Below are positions 54,190 through 61,683 of a DNA stretch of 64,000 nucleotides, piece by piece (position 1 is the first letter of the stretch; every line of letters begins with the position of its first letter). The notes beneath the pieces are model-generated. The model ran no database searches and was not told the DNA's origin. It worked only from the letters and a program-made list of their open reading frames with translations. The translations under genes were made by a program, and so were the position numbers. Origin of the DNA: FEN-33 sp963768775 (GTDB lineage: Archaea > Thermoplasmatota > Thermoplasmata > Methanomassiliicoccales > UBA472); assembly GCA_963768775.1 (NCBI GenBank), contig CAVYIY010000006.1:744001-808000 (forward strand), written 5' to 3'.

Positions 54190-55076
54190 ATCTGCAGGAT
54201 CTCGCTCATAGTCCCGCCCAGCACTCGTTGCTTCTCTTCCTCGGAGGTCCAGCTCTCTTCGGTCACGAAGCGGACCCAGTAGGCGTAGGGGTAGGCCATA
54301 TCGAAGAGCGGCCAATCGGAGCCGAAGATCACCCGGCCGGGCATGTTCTTCACCGCCTCCTGCAGACGCGACCTGCATGTGTCCGGGTCGGTGGGCAGCC
54401 AGCCCTGCAATGCCGAGCAGTCCGTGTAGACGTTCGGGTATGCTTTAGCCAGCTCGTAGGTCTCTGCGCGGAATTTGCCCCCGAAATGCGCCACGATCAA
54501 TCTCATCTCAGGGTGCTTGGCCAGGACTTCCTTGAATAAGATTGGATGGGTGTACTTGTCATCCAACGGCCCCCAGCTCGCGCCCCCGTGCGTGATTACT
54601 GTTAGATCATTGTCTTCCATCAGCTTCCAGAAGTAGGCGACCTTCTCATCATTCGGATAGTACCCGGTGCCAGGATAAACCTTCACCCCTTTGGCGTCGC
54701 AATGCTTGACGTACTTGCGCACCAGCTCCTCTGCCACCTTCCCCCGCATCGGGTCTATGCCAATGAACGGGATCAGCTTGTTCTCCTTTCGGCAGCATTC
54801 GAACACCCAATCGTTATACTGCTCAATCCCGACCCCTGGGGCATCGACCAGACCAAAGTCCAAGGGGAGCACCACCGCCCGGTCGACCTTCGCCTCTGCC
54901 ATCGATTGCAGCAGCTGTTCGGAATTGACCTGCGACATGGGCCAATCCTGCTCCCGGTCGATGGTCAGGTCCATCGTCAATCCATCAAGGGCGAGCAGCG
55001 GCTCCATATATGCCCGAAGTAAGGAGTCAGGGAGCATCTTCCGTTGCCAAATGTGCACATGCCCGTCCACTATCAT
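54186..55076 (-). CDS. Amidohydrolase-family TIM-barrel protein
   Basis: 296 residues; metal site hints are VDGHVHIWQ at the N-terminus, THGGASWGPLD and RLIVAHFGGKF in the middle, and VIFGSDWPLFDMAYPYAYW with the final Asp. The pattern matches the decarboxylase/TIM-barrel branch (amidohydrolase 2, ACMSD-like). The substrate is unknown. Divergent from the Rieske gene. Confidence 0.88.
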   Translation of the reverse strand: MIVDGHVHIWQRKMLPDSLLRAYMEPLLALDGLTMDLTIDREQDWPMSQVNSEQLLQSMAEAKVDRAVVLPLDFGLVDAPGVGIEQYNDWVFECCRKENKLIPFIGIDPMRGKVAEELVRKYVKHCDAKGVKVYPGTGYYPNDEKVAYFWKLMEDNDLTVITHGGASWGPLDDKYTHPILFKEVLAKHPEMRLIVAHFGGKFRAETYELAKAYPNVYTDCSALQGWLPTDPDTCRSRLQEAVKNMPGRVIFGSDWPLFDMAYPYAYWVRFVTEESWTSEEEKQRVLGGTMSEILQI

Positions 55077-55182
55077 CCGACCGGATATCGTTCCGTGAGG
55101 TAAAAAACGAACGTCGGAGAGCCTGAGAGAAATAAAGCCAAATACCCGGCGGTGCGGATATCAAACCCTACAGGTGAGGTTG

Positions 55183-55506
55183 ATGGTGAAGACGAAAGTG
55201 GCGAAAGCTAGCGAAGTCGGAGCGAACGCGATGATAGGAGTGGTCGTCAAAGACAAGTTCGTCCTGGTAGCGAACGTCAACGGCAAATACTACGGGATGG
55301 AGGGAATCTGCTCCCATGCTGGCGGCCATCTTTGGGAGGGGAAGCTGATGGAATTCGTGGTGAAATGCCCCCGCCATGGCTCCGAATACGATGTGCGCAC
55401 GGGCAAGTTGCTGAAGGGTCCTTGGGTGCCGTTCGGCAAAGCCCACGACCTGCCTGCTTACCCGATCACCGTGGAAGGGGAGGAGTTGTTCGTGGACCTA
55501 CCATGA
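55183..55506 (+). CDS. Rieske-type [2Fe-2S] ferredoxin
   Basis: 107 residues from ATG 55183, preceded by aggtgagg. Cluster ligands are Cys-x-His in GICSHAGGHLWEG and Cys-x2-His in VKCPRHGSEYDVRTG. The short soluble form resembles ferredoxin components of ring hydroxylases or the NirD family, which transfer electrons to partner oxidoreductases. No oxygenase or nitrite reductase is adjacent, so the partner is unknown. Confidence 0.93.
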   Translation: MVKTKVAKASEVGANAMIGVVVKDKFVLVANVNGKYYGMEGICSHAGGHLWEGKLMEFVVKCPRHGSEYDVRTGKLLKGPWVPFGKAHDLPAYPITVEGEELFVDLP

Positions 55507-55582
55507 TGAGTTGATCCAATCGATTGGAGGAGAGACATCCATGAAGCGAAACATCTCATTTGAGGATGTTGGTGAATAGAAG

Positions 55583-55655
55583 TGGACCGGGCGAGATTTG
55601 AACTCGCGGCCTCTACCATGCCAAGATAGCGATCTTCCAGCTGATCTACCGGCCC
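55583..55655 (-). tRNA. tRNA-Ala(GGC)
   Basis: Reverse strand: acceptor gggccgg/ccggtcc with the identity pair G3-U70, anticodon stem ctatc/ggtag, loop ttggcat (anticodon GGC), T arm gcgag-ttcaaat-ctcgc, A73. No intron and no encoded CCA. It is the last chromosomal feature before the mobile-element-like genes, so it may be the integration target, though no repeated copy is visible in the window. Confidence 0.95.
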
Positions 55656-55774
55656 AGTGTTATCGCGAAAGGGATTTTCCTAGTTAAGGTTTTGGGCTCT
55701 CAGGGAGAACCGTCCGTTTCCTTGGCCGATGGAGCCGCCGATAACCAAACCTCTTCCACTTCTTTTTTTGAATG

Positions 55775-55790
55775 TATTCCCCAGGGAATA
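55775..55790. repeat. Palindrome 1: TATTCCC-CA-GGGAATA
   Basis: Perfect 7-nt arms around a 2-nt centre. It lies just before the ribbon-helix-helix/serine recombinase genes. Sites of this shape with a 2-nt centre are what serine recombinases cut. Two related sites exist at 57111 and 60597, and none was noticed outside the element. Confidence 0.6.
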
Positions 55791-55923
55791 AGTGAAACGG
55801 CAGAATGACCTATGGATTAAAGTTGACTCAACTCGTTCCGACCCCGTCGAACCGAGACGGACTCTTGGATTTGCGCCGTGTAATTCAAAAGTAATATCAA
55901 TGTATTACATCATTGGAATCCTC

Positions 55924-56382
55924 ATGTCTCCGCTGTGGCCCAGAAGAGCTCGGAAAGCAATCCCTGAGAACGTTTCGGGTAATTCACCGAAGCCAGTACT
56001 GCAAACTCCGCCCAAGGATTCCAACCTCAGTACACAGGCCGTCCCTAGCCCGTCTCCTGGGGCCAAGGCACCGACGCCTTCAACGACGCCCACCCGAGTC
56101 CCGGAGCAGCACCGGCCGGCTGCAGCGCCCGTTGTCACGAAGCCGGCGCCCGTCGCATCGAAACCGTTGATCAAGGAGACCCGGCCGGGTGTGTTCAAGC
56201 GGAAGCCGAAGAACACCGTCGTGGTGAGCCTGCAGATGCCGGCCGCCTTGGTGAAGGTCCTTGATGACATTAGGGACGCGGGAGCCTACAGCAGCCGTTC
56301 TGATGTGATCCTGCAGGCGATCAGGTCTCACCCCGAGGTGAGCAAGCGTCTGCTTAAGCTCGAGTCGCCGATCAAGAAGTGA
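55924..56382 (+). CDS. Pro-rich protein with C-terminal ribbon-helix-helix domain
   Basis: 152 residues from ATG 55924, which has a TATA-like agtaatatc about 30 nt upstream; longer starts at 55900 and 55792 are possible. Residues 20-95 are a low-complexity Pro/Ala/Ser/Thr linker. The C-terminus NTVVVSLQMPAALVKVLDDIRDAGAYSSRSDVILQAIRSHPEVSKRLL is a classic RHH (CopG-like) with the beta strand first. It ends 23 nt before the recombinase start, so it may regulate or assist it. Confidence 0.75.
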   Translation: MSPLWPRRARKAIPENVSGNSPKPVLQTPPKDSNLSTQAVPSPSPGAKAPTPSTTPTRVPEQHRPAAAPVVTKPAPVASKPLIKETRPGVFKRKPKNTVVVSLQMPAALVKVLDDIRDAGAYSSRSDVILQAIRSHPEVSKRLLKLESPIKK

Positions 56383-56405
56383 TCGCATCACTTAAGGAGA
56401 AAAGG

Positions 56406-57050
56406 ATGCCAATGAAAGTCGCCATCTATGCCAGGGTATCGACCAAGGACAAGGACCAGAATCCGGAGACGCAACTACGAATACTCCGAGAGTATGTTTT
56501 GGCTCATGGCTGGGAGGTCTTCGGCGAGCCCTATGTCGATGAGGGATTCTCCGGAAAGAACACGGACCGGCCGGCCTTCAAGCGCCTCTTGGAGGATGCC
56601 CATGCTCACAGGTTCCAGGCGATCGTGATGCTCAGGATGGACCGGTTCATGCGCTCCACCCGCCATGCCCTCAACGTGGCCGAGGAGATGAAGGACCTCG
56701 GGATCGACCTGGTATTCACGGCCCAAGCCATCGACACCACGACGGCGCAGGGCAAGCTGTTCTTCACCATCACTTCGGGCTTCGCGGAGTACGAGCGCGG
56801 CATCATCTCCGAGCGCGTCTCGGAAGGCATCCAACGCAAGCTCGCCCAGGGTGGGAAGTGGGGAAAGGGGAGACGCAAGGACGTCAATGTGGAGCTCGCG
56901 AAGATGCTGCTCGAGACCGGGAAGGCCCGAACAGTGAGCGATGCTGCACGGCAGCTAGGGGTGCCACGGAGCACTCTTCTCGATCATGCCCGTCGACGGG
57001 GGATCAACCTTGACGGATTACCTACTTGCGAAAGTAGCAGGGGACCTTAA
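56406..57050 (+). CDS. Small serine recombinase (resolvase/invertase family)
   Basis: 214 residues from ATG 56406. The catalytic domain has KVAIYARVSTKDKDQNPETQL, with the nucleophile Ser in YARVST, and RPAFKRLLEDA...VVMLRMDRFMRS with the conserved Arg and Asp residues. Helix E leads to a C-terminal HTH (ARTVSDAARQLGVPRSTLLDHARRRG). This is the Hin/gamma-delta type, not IS607-like. Sites at 55775 and 57111 flank the RHH-recombinase pair. Resolving multimers or inverting DNA is likely; the direction cannot be told. Confidence 0.93.
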   Translation: MPMKVAIYARVSTKDKDQNPETQLRILREYVLAHGWEVFGEPYVDEGFSGKNTDRPAFKRLLEDAHAHRFQAIVMLRMDRFMRSTRHALNVAEEMKDLGIDLVFTAQAIDTTTAQGKLFFTITSGFAEYERGIISERVSEGIQRKLAQGGKWGKGRRKDVNVELAKMLLETGKARTVSDAARQLGVPRSTLLDHARRRGINLDGLPTCESSRGP

Positions 57051-57110
57051 GTATCCCCACCTCCCCCTGGCATCACGGTTTGAGAAATCTCAATTCGACA
57101 GCGCCAACAT

Positions 57111-57126
57111 CATTCCCCGGGAAATA
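57111..57126. repeat. Palindrome 2: CATTCCC-CG-GGAAATA
   Basis: A variant of palindrome 1 with one arm mismatch and centre CG. Together with the copy at 55775 it brackets the RHH and serine recombinase genes. Confidence 0.5.
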
Positions 57127-57488
57127 CCGCTCAAGTCGACGAGCAGAAAAAGACTGGATGAATGAGCCAGCACATCTATGCTCAATAGCAATCATCATCT
57201 GAACACAGAAAAAGCATGTAGCCAGCATACCTTATCGAAAGTGCCTTCGCCTTGTTATCATCATTCTCAGGATCCTTCGTTGCTCGATTTCAATGCCAGT
57301 ACGACCAACGACGACGGGACGAGGCCCATCGAGGCGCTTCCAATAATAGAAAGAAATAGAAAAATACAATCAACATACACGGCACCCCGGCAAATTCCTG
57401 AGATCTCGTTCTTCTCGGCTCCGGGGGATCTTGATTCATCGGTATCGAACTTCTCGAATGAAGAACACATCAAAGATTCAACTATGAA

Positions 57489-57589
57489 TTAGGCACTACA
57501 TTCTCTTCGATTCCCGCCTCAGAGAGGGATCCAAGGTCAGACAGCATCATGTACAATATTTTGGCAAGGATGCGAAGTTAGGCACTACA
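57489..57589 (+). repeat. Two direct repeats TTAGGCACTACA (57489-57500, 57578-57589)
   Basis: Two identical 12-nt units 89 bp apart. They share TTAGGCA with the operator-like cluster at 60859-60885. They may be binding sites of an element-encoded ribbon-helix-helix protein placed upstream of the surface-protein gene. Confidence 0.45.
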
Positions 57590-57925
57590 ATCTTTTTCTC
57601 AATCGCATGCACCGAAAAAATGAAGATTAGACCAGTTAATCATGCTGCAGCAAGGATCTCGAGCTCTGAGCTCACCTGAAGCCTCGCGGGTATCTCCGCC
57701 AGGCCGGGATGAACAGCTTCCTGTCCGTCCGTCCAAGACCTCCCTGCAATTCGGGGATCATAGATATGGACGAAGAACGAGACAGACAGAGAGTAAGCCC
57801 TACGAGGTGCCTGGCCACGGCTTTTATTGCGAAGATCTGCATGATCATCGCTGCGCTGGGATCGCAGGGATCTATATGTCAAGCTAGAAGACTGAAGACG
57901 ATCGAGCCGCTCTGGAGGTGGGACG

Positions 57926-59761
57926 ATGGCGCGGCATAAGAACAGCCTCATCATTCCCGGGGCGGTGCTGGCCACCATCCTTATCTTGACGGCGGCCATC
58001 CTTGGCGCCGGCACGGCGGTGACAACGAGCCAGACACTAGCTACTAAGGATCAGACATCGGTCCAGCTCGAACCCACCTATTCTAACGTCACATACACAA
58101 CGGCTCCGGTGACATTCTCCGAGCCGTTTGACTCGATAGGTAACTGGCAACACATCATAGGAGAATCAAGCGTGAGTGGCAGCATCTTGACCATGGGGTA
58201 TGCCTCCCTGGTCAGCATAAGCTCATCGAAGCTCTCAGGGCTCTCGTCCTCTACTACCATTGAAGCCCGGGCGAGGTTGATGGCCGCAAGTGGCTTCTTT
58301 ATGGAAATCACGTTCGGGAACGAGGTCCTTGCAGGGAGCTGTGTCATCGGTCTGGATACAAGGGGCGGAGGAGCCGTCTTCCCGATATACTGGCAAGGAA
58401 GCAGCAGCGACTGGTTGCATCCCAAAACAGTGGGATACGCCAATGGGACTGGATGTGCCTCCCTCACCTGGTATCGTCTATCCGTGTCTCTATCCTCAAG
58501 CGGCATGGCTACATTCAAGGTGAAGGATGACAGCGGGGCACTGCTATATTCAGCTTCTTCCTCAGCTGGACTGGTTCCGAGCCAGGACAAGATCGTTTCT
58601 CTCGCCTTCATCAATGCATTAGCGACGTCTCAGGTCGATTTCGTCTACGGAACCGCTCCCAGGACCTCAGGCCTTGCATCCTTAGCCAGCTTATCCACGA
58701 TGAGCCTCTACTCGAGCTTCATCCCCGCCAACATATCCACGACGGCCGGGACGATAAGTTCACTATCTGGACCGGGGGTCGCCGTTCTTCCGACGGTGCA
58801 GCGCGAAGGGCTCAGGACGCAGGTCGATTTCAGCCTGGGCAGCATGGCGCCGGGATCCTTCTCTAATGATCCCTCGGTGCAGCAGGACGCAGGCCTGAGC
58901 CTGTACCCGAAGGACCTGGCCGCAGATCATACGCTGAACCAGACCGACTTCGCTCAGATCCTCGGCTCCTCCCAGGAGACCGGCACGCCCATTGTTGGTA
59001 TGGCCGAGGTGAGGGGATGGCAGGATCCCCGCGCTGCCATGGAGCAGAAGCTTCAGCAGGATCTTGCGACGAAGAGCGGAGTGAGCCCGGACCAGGTCAC
59101 GGTGATCGACTACCAGCTGAAGGACCTGAAGGTGAACACCACCTGGAGCTCGAGCATGAATGACAAGGCGGATGCCGCTTTGCTCAAGTCGATCAAGAAC
59201 CCGATGAACGATCTGGGGGCGCAGATCCAGTGGAAGGACAAGTCCGGAGTGACGAAGAACATCAACGACCTCGTCGCCGTCAATGTCCCCCAGAGCGTCT
59301 CGCAATCCCAGTTCGTGAAAGCTATCGGCTCGATCTCGGATACCATGAGGATGGACGTGCTGGGCCTGGCGATGATCACTCCCGGAACGCCGGATGACGT
59401 GATCGGGCACGGCTTCTTCGGCTCCTCGAACGCGCTGGCCGTGATGTCGGTCGCAGCGAGCCAGGTGAAACCTGGAGACTCGTACCAGTTCACGAACATG
59501 GCGCTGGGGCAGATGCTCCAGGACAAGAGCTCTGTCCCCGTTGACGTCAACCAGGTCAGCGATCAGAAGGGATGGCAGACGATCCAGAGCGATGGCAAGG
59601 CGACCACGATGCCGCTGACGACCGCCCTGCTGCTCGCCGGCGGGGCGATAATCCTCACCGTCGTGCTGGGCATCGCCTTCTGGGTCGTGGTGATCCTCAT
59701 CGTCTGCTATTTCCTGGGCATCGGCAAGAAGAAGACGAAAGCCAAGGACAAGAAGGCCTGA
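57926..59761 (+). CDS. Large membrane-anchored surface protein, virion-spike-like
   Basis: 611 residues from ATG 57926 with a ggaggtggg element. An N-terminal membrane segment (about 10-32) is followed by an ~550-residue exterior with a beta-rich jelly-roll-like part (about 55-230, PVTFSEPFDSIGNWQHIIGES...VDFVYGTA), Ser/Thr/Gly-rich stretches, and an alpha/beta part (about 320-560). A C-terminal membrane helix (TTALLLAGGAIILTVVLGIAFWVVVILIVCYFLGIG) and a Lys-rich tail (KKKTKAKDKKA) end it. That layout resembles archaeal viral spike proteins, but no sequence match is claimed. Confidence 0.7.
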   Translation: MARHKNSLIIPGAVLATILILTAAILGAGTAVTTSQTLATKDQTSVQLEPTYSNVTYTTAPVTFSEPFDSIGNWQHIIGESSVSGSILTMGYASLVSISSSKLSGLSSSTTIEARARLMAASGFFMEITFGNEVLAGSCVIGLDTRGGGAVFPIYWQGSSSDWLHPKTVGYANGTGCASLTWYRLSVSLSSSGMATFKVKDDSGALLYSASSSAGLVPSQDKIVSLAFINALATSQVDFVYGTAPRTSGLASLASLSTMSLYSSFIPANISTTAGTISSLSGPGVAVLPTVQREGLRTQVDFSLGSMAPGSFSNDPSVQQDAGLSLYPKDLAADHTLNQTDFAQILGSSQETGTPIVGMAEVRGWQDPRAAMEQKLQQDLATKSGVSPDQVTVIDYQLKDLKVNTTWSSSMNDKADAALLKSIKNPMNDLGAQIQWKDKSGVTKNINDLVAVNVPQSVSQSQFVKAIGSISDTMRMDVLGLAMITPGTPDDVIGHGFFGSSNALAVMSVAASQVKPGDSYQFTNMALGQMLQDKSSVPVDVNQVSDQKGWQTIQSDGKATTMPLTTALLLAGGAIILTVVLGIAFWVVVILIVCYFLGIGKKKTKAKDKKA

Positions 59762-59763
59762 TC

Positions 59764-59859
59764 ATGCGACGCATACTCGGCTTGGCAATCGAGAGGCACC
59801 ATGATCTCAGAAAGAAGCTGAAACTCGATGAGCAAAGGAAGAAAGGAGGACGTGCCTAA
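59764..59859 (+). CDS. 31-residue basic peptide gene
   Basis: Starts 2 nt after the surface-protein stop and encodes a Lys/Arg-rich helix (MRRILGLAIERHHDLRKKLK, then LDEQRKKGGRA). Close packing in the operon suggests it is translated. No family recognised. Confidence 0.45.
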   Translation: MRRILGLAIERHHDLRKKLKLDEQRKKGGRA

Positions 59860-59887
59860 TCAGAGGCCTGAGCTGGAGGTGTGAAGA

Positions 59888-60178
59888 GTGGGCTATCAAT
59901 ATTCGCGAGGAAGAGCGGCGATCGACGGGACGCTTGACGCGTGGGGACAGCTGGCTGTCTGCATCGTTATTGATGTCATCGGGGCATTCGCGATGATCGT
60001 CCCCGAATTGGGCAATCTCGCCTGTGCCCCCTTCGAAGGTATCTGGATCTATACCATGCTCTCGCAGGACCATTACGTCTTCTTCGTATCGGCCTTTGGG
60101 GTAATCGAAGAGGCTATTCTCGGGATCAATGTCATTCCAGGGTGCACAATCGCCTGGCTCTACAAGTACTGGAGGTAG
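59888..60178 (+). CDS. Small polytopic membrane protein of the element
   Basis: 96 residues from a GTG with ggaggtg just upstream. About three hydrophobic helices (WGQLAVCIVIDVIGAFAMIV, WIYTMLSQDHYVFFVSAFGVIEEAILG and NVIPGCTIAWLYKYW). Following the large spike-like protein in one operon, it recalls the two-gene membrane-protein module (spike plus small integral protein) of pleomorphic archaeal viruses. That comparison is inference from layout only. Confidence 0.6.
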   Translation: MGYQYSRGRAAIDGTLDAWGQLAVCIVIDVIGAFAMIVPELGNLACAPFEGIWIYTMLSQDHYVFFVSAFGVIEEAILGINVIPGCTIAWLYKYWR

Positions 60179-60219
60179 TCCTAATTATCGAGATCTCAAG
60201 CTGAACGAGTGATCCCCGA

Positions 60220-60256
60220 GGAGTCCGGCTGCGAGCGAAACCCCGCAGCCGGCTCC
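60220..60256 (+). terminator. Strong GC hairpin after the membrane-protein operon
   Basis: GGAG-CCGGCTGCG pairs with CGCAGCCGG-CTCC, giving 13 bp with one bulged T and a 10-nt loop. It lies 40 nt after the 60178 stop. It might terminate the operon or protect the mRNA end; no T-run follows, so a structural or origin role is also possible. Confidence 0.45.
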
Positions 60257-60647
60257 AAACTCCTTACCTTGAAGGATCCTGAATGCCCGGCGGCATCAGG
60301 TCAGATCGGCGGCCAAGCACCGCTGGCCGGGCACCCAGGACCCTAAACATGCTCGTTTCCCCTGGATTATTTGCTGAAACATTGCCTCCGCGAGGGCGTC
60401 CAGCGACCAAGAAGTGAGTAGACGGCGGATCCGCGTAACACGATTCGCCCTCGAGCAGCTGCAGGAGCTCCCCGAATCGGAAGGATCCTTTCGTCGCTCC
60501 GGGAGCGACAAGAGGCTGCGATCGCTGCGGCCGACTTAAGCCCGACTTTAAGTCGCGAGGACCTCACCGGGAGGCCTCCGGAGCTCGAGGACGATTCATT
60601 CCCCGGGGAATACGATCGGAGCGGCTGCAGGGCCCGCAGGACGAGAT
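60257..60647. other. 390-bp GC-rich non-coding region with clustered palindromes
   Basis: No gene. It holds AAGGATCCTT (60481-60490), GTCGCTCC-G-GGAGCGAC (60493-60509), CGACTTAA-8-TTAAGTCG (60532-60555) and palindrome 3 (60597-60612). It separates the plus-strand virion-like operon from a minus-strand regulator. A replication origin or recombination/control region of the element is possible. Confidence 0.5.
60597..60612. repeat. Palindrome 3: CATTCCC-CG-GGGAATA
   Basis: Third copy of the serine-recombinase-like palindrome, with perfect ATTCCC/GGGAAT arms and centre CG. About 3.5 kb from copy 2. Confidence 0.55.
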
Positions 60648-60803
60648 CTAGCGGCCCTTTTCGTGCTTCTCCCGGTACTCCATGATGCAGAGCTCCACTC
60701 CATGGGACCTGCTCGCAAAGGCCCTCTTAGCCACCATCTTGTCTAGCCAATCAATGAGGTCCTGGGGTACCGTGACAGTCAGCTTCTCCCTTTGCCTAAC
60801 CAT
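60648..60803 (-). CDS. Ribbon-helix-helix transcription regulator
   Basis: 51 residues from ATG 60803 (MVRQREKLTVTVPQDLIDWLDKMVAKRAFASRSHGVELCIMEYREKHEK). The strand LTVTV and two helices are a complete RHH. A longer start at 60857 would run through operator-like DNA, so the short form is preferred. Inverted copies of TGCCTAAC lie at its start and in the divergent region, suggesting autoregulation. Confidence 0.8.
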   Translation of the reverse strand: MVRQREKLTVTVPQDLIDWLDKMVAKRAFASRSHGVELCIMEYREKHEKGR

Positions 60804-60885
60804 GTCGGGCAAATTGCCATAGCAAGACTTAAGAGCGTATACGATGTTATACGACATTGTTAGGCATAGTTAGGCAATGCCTAAC
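60793..60885. promoter_or_regulatory. Operator cluster in the divergent RHH promoter
   Basis: TGCCTAAC (60793-60800), GTTAGGCA (60859-60866), GTTAGGCA (60869-60876) and TGCCTAAC (60878-60885). The last two form an inverted repeat with a 1-nt spacer. Two TATACGA units 10 bp apart (60838-60854) lie between. Both flanking genes encode RHH proteins. Confidence 0.65.
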
Positions 60886-60899
60886 AGGATGGAACAAAC

Positions 60900-61091
60900 A
60901 TGACCAACATGAAAGGACTGACAGTAATGCTCGAGGAGCAAGATCTCAAGGAGCTCAAAGACACGGCCAAGCGGATGGCATTGCCGCCATCAGTCTATGC
61001 CAGATCGCTGCTCTTGAGGGCACTGAGGGAAGAGAGCGCGAAGCTGCAGGTGAAAGACGCCGAGAAGGCGAAGACTCCTGGAGGCGGCTAA
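60900..61091 (+). CDS. Ribbon-helix-helix protein (paralogue of 63552)
   Basis: 63 residues: MTNMKGLTVMLEEQDLKELKDTAKRMALPPSVYARSLLLRALREESAKLQ. An RHH with the beta strand GLTVML. The helix 2 segment LPPSVYARSLLLRALREE is nearly identical to the protein at 63552, so the element carries two related copies. Likely binds the element's own operators; first gene of a plus-strand operon to the integrase. Confidence 0.75.
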   Translation: MTNMKGLTVMLEEQDLKELKDTAKRMALPPSVYARSLLLRALREESAKLQVKDAEKAKTPGGG

Positions 61092-61093
61092 TC

Positions 61094-61228
61094 ATGATCA
61101 TCGTCAAGATCCGCGTGATCGACGACGAGCAGCTGCCACAGAACGTTATCACCAGGATCATCGAGAAGCACAAGAAGACGATCATGAACGAGCTTCGGGC
61201 GGAGAAGGCCCGGCTGGCTGCTGGGTGA
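61094..61228 (+). CDS. 44-residue protein of unknown function
   Basis: MIIVKIRVIDDEQLPQNVITRIIEKHKKTIMNELRAEKARLAAG: a strand followed by a charged helix. It begins 2 nt after the RHH stop and its stop overlaps the next start, so it belongs to the operon. No family recognised. Confidence 0.5.
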   Translation: MIIVKIRVIDDEQLPQNVITRIIEKHKKTIMNELRAEKARLAAG

Positions 61229-61233
61229 TGATC

Positions 61234-61479
61234 ATGGAGGAGGACCTGCAGCAGGAGCTCGGCATGTCCGATGATTATTGGCGCGGGTTGGAGGATGGAT
61301 TGGAGATCTCGTACGATCTCTCCTCAGATCCAGAGTTAAGAAAGGTCCTGGACCTAACGATCAATGATCAGCGGAGGATCCGAATAGCCAGATTGACGAA
61401 TCAGATCGGGATCGACTTCTTCAGAGACCGGCTTGAGAAGGAGAAAGCAGAGTCTTCGGGGACGGCTTCGCCATGCTAG
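61234..61479 (+). CDS. Small acidic element protein
   Basis: 81 residues from ATG 61234 (MEEDLQQELGMSDDYWRGLEDGLEISYDLSSDPELRKVLDLTINDQRRIRIARLTNQIGIDFF). Highly charged and helical, no motif. An upstream GTG at 61225 is possible. Part of the operon leading to the integrase; could be a nucleoprotein or regulator. Confidence 0.5.
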   Translation: MEEDLQQELGMSDDYWRGLEDGLEISYDLSSDPELRKVLDLTINDQRRIRIARLTNQIGIDFFRDRLEKEKAESSGTASPC

Positions 61480-61679
61480 GCATCGAGGCGAGGGCCTTCC
61501 GATCGGAGTCCGGGAGGAGCGCTCACACAACCGTCATCGCGGATGACGTCACGATCGTCGCGCAAGCGGTCCTCAGAGCGGACTTGCCGGCCGACACGAG
61601 GAAGAGAGCGGCCGGGATCCTCGAGCGGCACTGCAGGGCCTGCAGCACCGAGCTCAGGGCATTGATGGGAAAGGGGTGA
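61473..61679 (+). CDS. Small element protein with one Cys pair
   Basis: 68 residues: MLGIEARAFRSESGRSAHTTVIADDVTIVAQAVLRADLPADTRKRAAGILERHCRACSTELRALMGKG. The HCRAC might bind metal. Its start overlaps the preceding stop by 7 nt. No family recognised. Confidence 0.5.
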   Translation: MLGIEARAFRSESGRSAHTTVIADDVTIVAQAVLRADLPADTRKRAAGILERHCRACSTELRALMGKG

Positions 61680-61683
61680 GTTC

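Larger units (their letters stand above)
57051..57925. other. 875-bp stretch without a confident gene
   Basis: Lower in GC than the surroundings. The only longer frame (57178-57492, 104 codons) has unusual composition (His, Asn and Ser-rich, no motif) and no clear start signal, so it is not called. The stretch holds palindrome 2 (57111) and two direct repeats of TTAGGCACTACA (57489 and 57578), and ends with the promoter of the surface-protein gene. It may be a regulatory or decayed region. Confidence 0.5.

Noticed and set aside
56406..57050. An IS607-type transposon
   Set aside because: The serine recombinase has an N-terminal catalytic and C-terminal HTH domain, the reverse of IS607 TnpA, and no TnpB is present.
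57178..57492. A 104-codon frame between the recombinase and the surface protein
   Set aside because: Odd composition, no start signal and no recognisable domain; treated as non-coding.
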